Below, one piece after another: positions 1 to 6,105 of a stretch of DNA of 6,418 nt. The DNA is from JAJDNW01 sp039714495. Its GTDB lineage: Bacteria > Desulfobacterota > Desulfobacteria > Desulfobacterales > B30-G6. The stretch covers positions 1 to 6,418 of the forward strand of contig JBDLJD010000206.1 in the NCBI GenBank assembly GCA_039714495.1, written 5' to 3'. Both the position numbers and the translations under genes were made by a program. The notes below the pieces were generated by a model. The model was not told the DNA's origin. It made no database searches and saw only the letters and a program-made list of their open reading frames with translations. Each line of letters starts with the position of its first letter. Position 1 is the stretch's first letter.

Positions 1-1
1 T

Positions 2-565
2 ATGCAAATAGGATTCTATTTTGACCAGACCCGCTGCACCGGGTGTAGCGCCTGCCGCGTGGCCTGCAAGGACTGGAACGATGTACCGGCAGGGCCGGAA
101 AACTGGATGCAAGTGGCGTACACGGAAAAAGGCCGCTGCCCGGATGTTTTTGTGGCCTATACCGTGGCTGCCTGCTGGCACTGCATCGATCCGGTCTGCA
201 TCCCGGCCTGCCCGGAAGGGGCTATCACCAAGAGAGAGCAGGACGGTATTGTCCTGGTGGACAGCCAGGCCTGTATCGGCAACGAAGCCTGCGATGCCAA
301 GTGCCTGAAAGCCTGTCCCTACGATGCACCCCAGTTCGGCCCTGAAAAAGGGGCCAAAATGGGCAAGTGTAATTATTGCGTGGACCGCTGGGAAGCCGGC
401 AAGGTTCCGGACTGCGTGGAAGCCTGCCCGGTGAGGGCCCTGGATGCCGGTCCCCTGGAGGCACTGGAGAAAAAATACGGGGATACCAGGGAGGCGGAAG
501 GGTTCACCTATTCGAGGCGCACCAAGCCGGCGATAGTGTTCAGGCCCAAGCTGTCGAAAAATTGA
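2..565 (+). CDS. DmsB-like 4Fe-4S polyferredoxin, electron-transfer subunit of a molybdopterin oxidoreductase
   Basis: This 187-residue protein is an electron-transfer subunit of the DmsB/PsrB/NrfC type, which wires a molybdopterin catalytic subunit to another electron carrier. Sixteen of its 17 cysteines fall into four cluster motifs: C12-x2-C15-x2-C18-x3-C22, C58-x2-C61-x4-C66-x3-C70, C91-x5-C97-x3-C101-x3-C105 and C123-x2-C126-x11-C138-x3-C142. This is the four-cluster layout of the family. The third motif is stretched compared with the usual C-x2-C-x2-C-x3-C. The extra cysteine is C46. There is no signal peptide or membrane segment, so it should be cytoplasmic. The ATG at base 2 is taken as the start because the N-terminus (MQIGFYFDQTRC) aligns with that of the second ferredoxin in this window (MDIQFGLVIDQERC). 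Its ribosome binding site lies outside the window. The catalytic partner is probably encoded just upstream, but it could instead serve the 754-residue protein here. The substrate is unknown. Confidence 0.93.
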   Translation: MQIGFYFDQTRCTGCSACRVACKDWNDVPAGPENWMQVAYTEKGRCPDVFVAYTVAACWHCIDPVCIPACPEGAITKREQDGIVLVDSQACIGNEACDAKCLKACPYDAPQFGPEKGAKMGKCNYCVDRWEAGKVPDCVEACPVRALDAGPLEALEKKYGDTREAEGFTYSRRTKPAIVFRPKLSKN

Positions 566-577
566 CTTGAAGTTTTA

Positions 578-630
578 AGTGACCTAAAGTGAGAAGTGAT
601 CTAAAGTTAATGAATCGCTTCGCTCTGCCG
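578..630 (+). repeat. AGTGA-N-CTAAAGT repeat block, copy 1, with hairpin
   Basis: Two copies of AGTGANCTAAAGT (578-590 with N=C, 595-607 with N=T) begin 12 bases after the ferredoxin stop codon. A tail at 608-630 follows. Bases 603-630 match 6019-6046 at 21 of 28 positions, and six of the seven differences are transitions. GAAGTGAT (593-600) can pair with ATCGCTTC (614-621) to form an 8-bp stem that includes one G-U pair and has a 13-base loop. The same fold is possible in the second copy. A degenerate copy in the opposite orientation lies at 828-839 (ACTTTAGTCACT). Confidence 0.7.
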
Positions 631-683
631 TTTATTATTAATCTGGCGGCTAAATAGCCAACTCCGTCATGCCGGACTTGATC

Positions 684-710
684 CGTTATCCAGTCTCTTC
701 CTGGATAACG
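684..710. repeat. Perfect 10-bp inverted repeat
   Basis: CGTTATCCAG (684-693) and CTGGATAACG (701-710) are exact reverse complements around the 7-base loop TCTCTTC. The bases just before it (GTCATGCCGGACTTGATCC, 665-683) resemble the dispersed CGTCATTCC-type intergenic palindromes known from many proteobacteria. That likeness is from memory and was not searched. No T-run follows the stem, so it is not a canonical rho-independent terminator. Confidence 0.75.
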
Positions 711-728
711 TAAAAGCTTGACTGCGTA

Positions 729-773
729 TCCCGCCCCCGTCCGAAGAGCATTGCCGGGGCAGGCTCCGCGGGA
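729..773. repeat. GC-rich two-part hairpin
   Basis: TCCCGC (729-734) pairs with GCGGGA (768-773), and just inside it CCCCG (735-739) pairs with CGGGG (755-759). This leaves a 15-base loop and an 8-base bulge on the 3' side. CCGAAG (741-746) could instead pair with CTTCGG (782-787). The element is much more GC-rich than the surrounding intergenic DNA and looks like a separate repeat nested in the larger inverted repeat. No function can be assigned. Confidence 0.45.
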
Positions 774-840
774 ATTACAGCCTTCGGGTATTTAACTGCG
801 GGAGTAATAATATGATAGAATTCCTTAACTTTAGTCACTT

Positions 841-870
841 TTGACACTTACAGATTTTGATGTAGATACT
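841..870 (+). promoter_or_regulatory. Candidate sigma-70-type promoter for the hydratase gene
   Basis: A perfect -35 hexamer TTGACA (841-846) is followed after 18 bases by GATACT (865-870), which matches the TATAAT consensus at four of six positions. A start site near 877 would leave an untranslated leader of roughly 58 bases before the hydratase ATG at 935. The -35 box lies within the right end of the inverted repeat, so the repeat may supply part of the promoter. The spacing is slightly long and the -10 box is weak, so this is only a candidate. Confidence 0.35.
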
Positions 871-934
871 CTCTTCCAGGGAACATCAATGGCACGACCC
901 TTTGGACCTGGGTATCTATTTTTTGGAGGTTTGA

Positions 935-1765
935 ATGCCCACAGCCGATTTGAGCGTCATTGGAAAAAAGAACGATCCTGTGCTAGTCGAGTATTCCTTT
1001 AAAGATACGATTCTGTATGCCTTGAGCGTGGGCGCTACCGTTGACGAATTATCGCTGGTTTATGAAAACGCGCCAGATGGGCTGAAGATCCTGCCGAGTT
1101 ACTGTGTCATCCTTGCCGGGCGCGCCTTTCCCCATGTGGGGGACATAGACTGGCCTTTGTTCCTGCACGGGGAGCAGCGCATCCGCCTGCACAAACCGCT
1201 GCCGGCCCAGGGAAAGGTCGTAGAGGTGGGCGAGGTAAAGAATATCTACGACAAGGGCAAGGCCGCGGTTTACGATATCCGTGTAACCGGCAGGTCCGAG
1301 GATGGCGAGCTGCTGTACGAAGCCGGGTATGTCAATTTCTATCTCGGGGCGGGCGGGTTCGGAGGGGATCCCGGTCCCAAGGCCGAGCGCCTGGAGCCCC
1401 CTGAGGGTGCGGCTCCGGATTTCACTGTGACCGAGTCTATCCCCAAGGCGCAGGCGGCCCTCTACCGCCTCAACGGCGACCTCAACCCCCTGCATATCGA
1501 CCCCGCTTCCGCCCAAAGGGCCGGCTTTGATCGGCCTATTCTGCACGGTCTGTGCAGCTATGGCTATGCCGTGCGGGGGGTGATCAACGGCGGCCTGGGG
1601 GGTGACCCGGATCGTCTCCAAGGATTCGATGCCCGGTTTTCGAGTCCGGTTTTTCCCGGTGACACCCTGACCACCGAGGGGTGGCGAAAAGAGGGCGGGT
1701 ACATTGTCAGGGTGAGCACGGCCGAAGGCCCGGTGATCACCAATGCATTTGCGGCCGTCGCCTAA
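935..1765 (+). CDS. MaoC-like / MFE-2 hydratase-2 family (2E)-enoyl-CoA hydratase, (R)-specific
   Basis: Predicted to add water to trans-2-enoyl-CoA to give (3R)-3-hydroxyacyl-CoA, in the cytoplasm. The 276 residues form two hot-dog halves, as in the hydratase-2 unit of peroxisomal multifunctional enzyme 2. The N-terminal half (about 15-145) carries LHGEQ (77-81), a KPLP turn (87-90) and the GAGGFGG segment (138-144). The C-terminal half holds the hydratase-2 signature at 177-207: YRLNGDLNPLHIDP followed by GFDRPILHGLC. D182 and H187 correspond to the catalytic Asp/His pair of the family, with the expected five-residue offset. A strong ribosome binding site, GGAGGT (925-930), lies four bases before the ATG and fixes the start. 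It is followed 106 bases later by an acyl-CoA synthetase on the same strand, which fits a shared role in acyl-CoA metabolism. Chain length or ring substrate is unknown. It could also act as a dehydratase in the reverse direction. Confidence 0.92.
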   Translation: MPTADLSVIGKKNDPVLVEYSFKDTILYALSVGATVDELSLVYENAPDGLKILPSYCVILAGRAFPHVGDIDWPLFLHGEQRIRLHKPLPAQGKVVEVGEVKNIYDKGKAAVYDIRVTGRSEDGELLYEAGYVNFYLGAGGFGGDPGPKAERLEPPEGAAPDFTVTESIPKAQAALYRLNGDLNPLHIDPASAQRAGFDRPILHGLCSYGYAVRGVINGGLGGDPDRLQGFDARFSSPVFPGDTLTTEGWRKEGGYIVRVSTAEGPVITNAFAAVA

Positions 1766-1801
1766 GTACACCCCAATGTTGTTTATGTAAGGTTGGGGTA
1801 C
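1766..1801 (+). other. Hairpin after the hydratase gene, possible weak terminator or processing site
   Basis: CCCCAA (1771-1776) pairs with TTGGGG (1793-1798). An outer GTA (1766-1768) can pair with TAC (1799-1801) across a two-base bulge, leaving a 16-base loop. The stem starts directly after the hydratase stop codon. No run of T follows, so efficient rho-independent termination is unlikely and the hydratase and synthetase may still be co-transcribed. The remaining bases up to 1871 show no clear promoter or ribosome binding site. Confidence 0.4.
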
Positions 1802-1871
1802 ATGTAGTCTGTGTTACCGTCTTCGGAAAACAATAAACAGCCAACCAACTAGAATACCGAGCAAACCTTGA

Positions 1872-3713
1872 ATGGGGGGAATTTTGGAGGAGCACAAAAA
1901 GGATCTCATTACCTGGTCACAATACTGGCGTAAACGGTTGTCCCTGCTGGCTCGTCTGCCAGCCATCGCTAAAACAGCCAAGCACATTGCCAATATCAGT
2001 GTCGAAAACCGGGAATCCTGGGGCAGCATGCTGGAGACGGCGGCTGTCGGGTTTCCCGAAAATGCAGCCATCAAATCAGAAGACGGCCAATACACCTGGC
2101 AAACGTACAACGAATGGACCAACCGCTATGCCAATTATTTCATTTCCCAGGGGTTGACCAAAGGGGACACGGCGGTGGTCTTTCTGGAGAACCGGCCGGA
2201 ACTCCTCATGGTCTACAGCGCCATGGGCAAACTCGGTGCCGTCAATGCCATGATCAACACCAACCTGCGGCTGGAGGCATTGCGGCACTGTTTGACCTTG
2301 AACCCGGCCAAGGTGCTTATCGTGGGCGAGGAGGTTCTGGATGCTTTTGAGGAGGTCAAGGGCGATCTGAATCTGGGATCTGACCAACGGCTCTATTATT
2401 TACCGGATAAAGGCCGGGTAAAAGCGCCGGACGGCTATATCAATCTGAAGGAAGCCATCGAAAAAGCGAGTGTAGTAAACCCAGCGACAACGGAAAATGT
2501 CAAACCGGCCGATGCCCTGGCCTATGTCTTCACGTCCGGCACCACCGGCGGCATGCCCAAGGCAGCCATCATCACCCACAAGCGTCTTTTGAGCGGTGCG
2601 TACTACAACGGCAGAATCGTGCTCAACATGCAGCCGTCCGACACTATGTACGTGCCCCTACCGTTTTTTCACACCAATGCCCTGGCATTGAGCTGGCCCC
2701 CTGTATTTGTGAACGGATCGGCCGTGGCCATCCGCCGCAAATTCAGTGTCAGCAATTTCTGGAGCGATGTACGCCGATACAATGTCACGGCCTGGTGTTA
2801 CATCGGCGAGTTGTGCCGCTACCTGATGAATCAGCCACCCCAGCCCGACGACCGCAAGAATCCGCTGACCAAGGTCATCGGCAACGGACTCCGGCCCGAT
2901 ATCTGGCATGGTTTCAAAAAGCGGTTCGGCATCTCGAAGGTATATGAAATCTATGGTGCTGCGGAGTCGAATCTCTATTTCGTGAACATGCTCAATCTCG
3001 ACTGCACCCAAGGGACCTGCATGGTCCCGTACAGTATTGTCAAATATGATGTGGAGGAGGATGAACCCGTCAGGGAGGCGGACGGGTTTATGCAGAAGGT
3101 GGGGTTGGGCGAGACCGGCCTTTTGCTGGGTGAGATATCGGCAGACAATCCCTTTGTGGGCTACTCCAGCAAAGAGGCCACGGATTCCAAAATCATGCGG
3201 GATGTCTTCGTCAAGGGGGACGCCTGGTTCAACACGGGCGACCTGATCCGGGATATCGGTTACGGCCACATCCAGTTCGTGGACCGCACCGGCGACACAT
3301 TTCGCTGGAAAGGGGAGAACGTGTCCACCACCGAAGTGGAAAAGGTGGCCAACAGCTTTCATCAGGTTTCGCTGTCAGCGGTGTACGGTGTGGCCATGCC
3401 CGGGGGGGACGGACGGACCGGCATGACGGCTATCATTCCGGAATGTGACGTGGAAGTATTTGATTTCGCCGGTCTGGCCGAACACTTTCAGCGGTTACTG
3501 CCGTCGTATGCGGTTCCCAAATTCATCCGCATGAGCACCGAACTGGCCTGCACACCCACCCACAAGATCAAGAAGGTCGATTTGAAAAAAGAGGGCTTCG
3601 ATCCTGGTGCTGTGAGCGATGCAGTATATGTCCTGCTGCCCGGGGCTTCGACTTATGAACCCTTGTCCACCGGCATTTTTTCGGATATTCAAGAAGGGAA
3701 GTTCAGATTTTAA
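1872..3713 (+). CDS. FATP-type (very-)long-chain acyl-CoA synthetase, ANL superfamily
   Basis: Predicted to activate a carboxylic acid with ATP and CoA through an acyl-adenylate. At 613 residues it has the usual length of the bacterial FATP/SLC27-like group rather than the shorter FadD group. Visible landmarks are: an amphipathic N-terminus (about 17-45); the ATP-binding P-loop YVFTSGTTGGMPKAA (218-232); the FATP block YIGELCRYLMNQPP (310-323) with NGLRPDIW (338-345); YGAAES (361-366); FNTGD (453-457); DRTGDTFRWKGENVSTTEVE (471-490); a probable A10-type catalytic lysine K565; and the typical GKFRF C-terminus (609-613). No transmembrane segment is obvious. The ATG at 1872 has no clear upstream ribosome binding site. 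An in-frame TTG at 1884, preceded by a G-rich run (1874-1879), is a possible alternative start and would remove four residues. The molybdopterin gene follows after 8 bases. The substrate is not predictable: fatty, bile-acid-like or other bulky acids are all known for the wider family. Confidence 0.93.
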   Translation: MGGILEEHKKDLITWSQYWRKRLSLLARLPAIAKTAKHIANISVENRESWGSMLETAAVGFPENAAIKSEDGQYTWQTYNEWTNRYANYFISQGLTKGDTAVVFLENRPELLMVYSAMGKLGAVNAMINTNLRLEALRHCLTLNPAKVLIVGEEVLDAFEEVKGDLNLGSDQRLYYLPDKGRVKAPDGYINLKEAIEKASVVNPATTENVKPADALAYVFTSGTTGGMPKAAIITHKRLLSGAYYNGRIVLNMQPSDTMYVPLPFFHTNALALSWPPVFVNGSAVAIRRKFSVSNFWSDVRRYNVTAWCYIGELCRYLMNQPPQPDDRKNPLTKVIGNGLRPDIWHGFKKRFGISKVYEIYGAAESNLYFVNMLNLDCTQGTCMVPYSIVKYDVEEDEPVREADGFMQKVGLGETGLLLGEISADNPFVGYSSKEATDSKIMRDVFVKGDAWFNTGDLIRDIGYGHIQFVDRTGDTFRWKGENVSTTEVEKVANSFHQVSLSAVYGVAMPGGDGRTGMTAIIPECDVEVFDFAGLAEHFQRLLPSYAVPKFIRMSTELACTPTHKIKKVDLKKEGFDPGAVSDAVYVLLPGASTYEPLSTGIFSDIQEGKFRF

Positions 3714-3721
3714 GAGGAAGC

Positions 3722-5986
3722 ATGGCTATGACAACCCATGAAGGAACGAAATTGGTTCGAACCGTCTGTCCTGCCCACTGCGGCATCGATGCCTGCGGTA
3801 TTCTGGCCCACGTCAAGGACGGCCGGGTAGTGAAAGTGGAACCGGCAGAATTTCCAGATCCCAAGTACCGGCGCATCTGCCTGCGAGGGCTTTCCAGCCT
3901 GGACATAACCTATCACAAAGACCGCTTGCGATACCCCATGAAACGGATCGGGAAAAGGGGCCAGGGGAAGTTCGAGCGAATTTCATGGGATGAGGCCTTG
4001 GACACCATCGCCGAGAAATTCAAAGGCATTGCCGCGGAGCACGGCTGGCCTTCCATCGGATGGGTGCTTGGCGGCCCCGGTGCCGGTACCACGAAATTCG
4101 GGGCATATCTGCGTTTGGCCAGCTTGACGCAGTCAACCCGCGTCAGTGCCTGGGGCTATGGAGATGCCGGGCTGCCCTGCGGCAGCCGGGTCATTTTTGG
4201 ATCCCAGTTCCCCTATGCGCAGCTTTTCGGGAATCTGCTGGCCGGCAAGGCAAAACCGGATGTGGTGGTGGTGTGGGGCGCCAACCCCGGCGAATCCCAG
4301 CCGCTCAACCTGATGCGGCCGATCATGGATGCCAAGGCAAAAGGCGCCCTCCTGGCGGTCATCGATCCCCGGTTCACAATCACCGCTTCCAAGGCTGATG
4401 CCTACCTGGGGGTAAAACCGGGTGCGGACAGTGCCCTGGCTCTGGGGTTGATGCATGTTATCTTTAAAGAGCGCCTTCACGATGTGCCGTTCATATTGAG
4501 GCACAGCACCGGCCCCTACCTGGTGAGAAATGATACCGGGAAATATCTTCGCGGCAGGGATATAGGGCTTGGGGAGGAGCAGGAATACGTGGTGTGGGAT
4601 ACTGCCAATGACGGGCCCGCCCTGCGCCATGCCGACGGGGTATTACCCGCCATCGAGGGAGCCTACACGGTCAACGGCATCGCGTGTAAAACAGCATTTC
4701 AGCTGCTCAAGGAGTTGTGTGAGAGATACACCCCCGGGAAAACAGCGGAGGCCACCGGTGTTGCGGCGGACCTGATCGCCCGTCTGGCCCAACGTATCGG
4801 ATCGGCCCGGGAAACCACCTTTGTGACCCACATGGGTTTTACGCGCACCTATCACGGCGATATCTCCCTGAGAGCCCTGGCGACCGTGGCCACGGTAACC
4901 GGGAATGTGATGGCCACGTTCAAAGGGGGGTATCTGCCGGCGGTGCTGAACTGGAAGCCATTTTTAAAGGCCGTCCCAGACAAACCCTCCTATTCCCGGT
5001 TAGGCATCCTCCAACTTTACGATGCCATCATATCTGGAAAACCTTACCCTGTGAAGGCGGTATGGTTTTCGTTCATCAATTTCCTGAACCAGTGTGCCCA
5101 CTCCGGCAAAATTGAAAAAGAAGTATTTGCCAACCTGGATTTCATCGTTGACACGGAACTGTTCATGACACCCACAGCCCGGTTTGCGGACATACTGCTG
5201 CCGGTGTGCAGTTTCCTGGAGTTTTCAGACCTGGTACCGCATCCATATCCCTATGTCCAGTTCCAGCAGAAAGCCATGGAACCACTGTACGAATCACGGT
5301 CGGATGCCGACATTGCCGCCGGCCTGGCCCAGCGCCTGGGATTTGCAGAATACTTTAACCACGGCGAGGAGGGATTTGTAGATCTGCTGCTGGATTCCAA
5401 AGACCCCTCCATGGAGGGAATTACCCGGGATAAACTCATGCAGGGGGCCATGCCGGTGAATGCCATTCCCGAGATGGACCAGGCCTTTGACATGCCCTTT
5501 TCCACGCCTTCGGGCAAAATCGAAATTTACAGTGAGGGGCTGAAGGAAGACGGCCAGGCGCTGCCGGTCCAGCTGGATCCCCTGGAGTCGCCCGTTCCCG
5601 GCAAAAAAACAAAATATCCGCTGGCCTTTATTCAGGGGCACAGCCGTTTCAGGACCCACTCCATGTTTGCCAACGTGGATGCTTTGCTGGAGTTGAACCC
5701 CGAACCAGTAGTGGAGATCAACCCAAGGGATGCCGGGGTGCGGGGCATTTGCGATGGCGACCAGGTGGTTGTGTACAACGACCGGGGGCGCACGAAGCTC
5801 AAGGCTGCGGTGTCCGCGGGCGTCGGCCCGGGGGTTATCAACATCATGCAAGGCTGGTGGATCGATCAGTTTGCAGAAGGCAGCGTCAACCACCTGACCC
5901 ATGACGTGATCAATCCGGTGCAGGAAAAAGTTTACGAGCCCAACATGCACATGAATGATGTGGCTATTGAAGTTGAAAAGGCATAG
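3722..5986 (+). CDS. Molybdopterin oxidoreductase catalytic subunit, DMSO reductase family
   Basis: A 754-residue catalytic subunit binding Mo (or W) bis-pterin and one 4Fe-4S cluster. The N-terminal cluster ligands are C16-x3-C20-x4-C25-x27-C53. Pterin-binding and core segments include VVVVWGANPGES (181-192), AVIDPRFTITASKAD (212-226), TVTGNVMATFKGG (391-403) and FMTPTARFADILLP (481-494). The C-terminal dinucleotide-binding domain (about 632-748) contains GHSRFRTHS (639-647), INPRDAGVRGICDGD (666-680) and NIMQGWW (707-713). C153, in DAGLPCGS, lies where the family carries its Ser/Cys/Sec metal ligand and is the best candidate. There is no twin-arginine signal, so it is cytoplasmic. It starts 8 bases after the synthetase stop with GAGGAAG (3714-3720) in between; ATG 3728 has better spacing to that site than ATG 3722. 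The likely electron-accepting subunit follows at 6106. The neighbouring CoA genes suggest an organic acid or acyl-CoA substrate (inference); the exact reaction is unknown. Confidence 0.93.
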   Translation: MAMTTHEGTKLVRTVCPAHCGIDACGILAHVKDGRVVKVEPAEFPDPKYRRICLRGLSSLDITYHKDRLRYPMKRIGKRGQGKFERISWDEALDTIAEKFKGIAAEHGWPSIGWVLGGPGAGTTKFGAYLRLASLTQSTRVSAWGYGDAGLPCGSRVIFGSQFPYAQLFGNLLAGKAKPDVVVVWGANPGESQPLNLMRPIMDAKAKGALLAVIDPRFTITASKADAYLGVKPGADSALALGLMHVIFKERLHDVPFILRHSTGPYLVRNDTGKYLRGRDIGLGEEQEYVVWDTANDGPALRHADGVLPAIEGAYTVNGIACKTAFQLLKELCERYTPGKTAEATGVAADLIARLAQRIGSARETTFVTHMGFTRTYHGDISLRALATVATVTGNVMATFKGGYLPAVLNWKPFLKAVPDKPSYSRLGILQLYDAIISGKPYPVKAVWFSFINFLNQCAHSGKIEKEVFANLDFIVDTELFMTPTARFADILLPVCSFLEFSDLVPHPYPYVQFQQKAMEPLYESRSDADIAAGLAQRLGFAEYFNHGEEGFVDLLLDSKDPSMEGITRDKLMQGAMPVNAIPEMDQAFDMPFSTPSGKIEIYSEGLKEDGQALPVQLDPLESPVPGKKTKYPLAFIQGHSRFRTHSMFANVDALLELNPEPVVEINPRDAGVRGICDGDQVVVYNDRGRTKLKAAVSAGVGPGVINIMQGWWIDQFAEGSVNHLTHDVINPVQEKVYEPNMHMNDVAIEVEKA

Positions 5987-6046
5987 TGAGCTAAAGTTTA
6001 AAGTGACTAAAGTGAGCTAAAGTTGAGGAGTCACTTTGCTCCACCG
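5985..6046 (+). repeat. AGTGA-N-CTAAAGT repeat block, copy 2, with alternative hairpins
   Basis: Three repeat units, AGTGAGCTAAAGT (5985-5997), AGTGACTAAAGT (6002-6013) and AGTGAGCTAAAGT (6011-6023, sharing AGT), start inside the stop codon of the molybdopterin gene. A tail follows that matches copy 1 (6019-6046 against 603-630, 21 of 28 identical). Several exclusive hairpins are possible: AAAGTGACT (6000-6008) with AGTCACTTT (6029-6037), a perfect 9-bp stem; AAAGTGA (6009-6015) with TCACTTT (6031-6037); and GAGC-T-AAAGT (6014-6023) with ACTTTGCTC (6033-6041). No T-run follows. The block separates the catalytic gene from the downstream ferredoxin gene by 119 bases in total; the rest of that gap (6047-6105) shows no clear promoter. 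Confidence 0.7.
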
Positions 6047-6105
6047 ATTAGAGGACAAATATAGAATTAATCAGCAGAAAAACCAGATGAAAAGGAAAGA
6101 CAACG

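Larger units (their letters stand above)
576..850. repeat. Composite imperfect inverted repeat (MITE-like) filling the intergenic region
   Basis: This covers most of the 369-base gene-free stretch between the ferredoxin and hydratase genes. The outer arms 594-615 and 820-840 are reverse complements over about 20 of 22 aligned positions, with one indel and one mismatch. Further in, 634-656 and 789-811 pair at about 18 of 23 positions, including perfect ATTATTA/TAATAAT and TAAATA/TATTTA ends. Beyond the outer arms, TAAGTG (576-581) is mirrored by CACTTA (845-850). The core carries two smaller hairpins, 684-710 and 729-773. There is no transposase and no convincing target-site duplication, so a mobile origin is an inference. 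It could equally be a composite of REP-like palindromes that built up between the genes. No coding sequence was seen in it. Confidence 0.6.

Noticed and set aside
889..940. ATG at 889 as an upstream or leader reading frame before the hydratase
   Set aside because: It is out of frame with the hydratase, has no ribosome binding site and gives a peptide with no recognisable features. The GGAGGT at 925-930 clearly serves ATG 935.
1049..1771. 240-residue open frame on the minus strand opposite the hydratase gene
   Set aside because: It lies almost wholly antisense to a gene with clear family motifs and a strong ribosome binding site, and its translation shows no recognisable domain. Long antisense frames are common in GC-rich codon usage.
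1766..1801. Rho-independent terminator
   Set aside because: The stem is plausible but no T-run follows, so it is listed only as a hairpin of uncertain role.
2658..3362. 234-residue open frame on the minus strand opposite the acyl-CoA synthetase
   Set aside because: Antisense shadow of a well-supported gene, with no ribosome binding site or family motif seen.
3722..3790. Twin-arginine signal peptide on the molybdopterin subunit
   Set aside because: The N-terminus reaches the first cluster cysteine at residue 16, with no RR motif and no hydrophobic stretch, so export is not supported.
5294..5950. 218-residue open frame on the minus strand opposite the molybdopterin gene
   Set aside because: Antisense shadow of the conserved C-terminal domain, with no motif recognised.
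5985..6046. CRISPR-like array
   Set aside because: The units are only 12-13 bases, adjacent or overlapping, and have no spacers of constant length. No cas gene is present.
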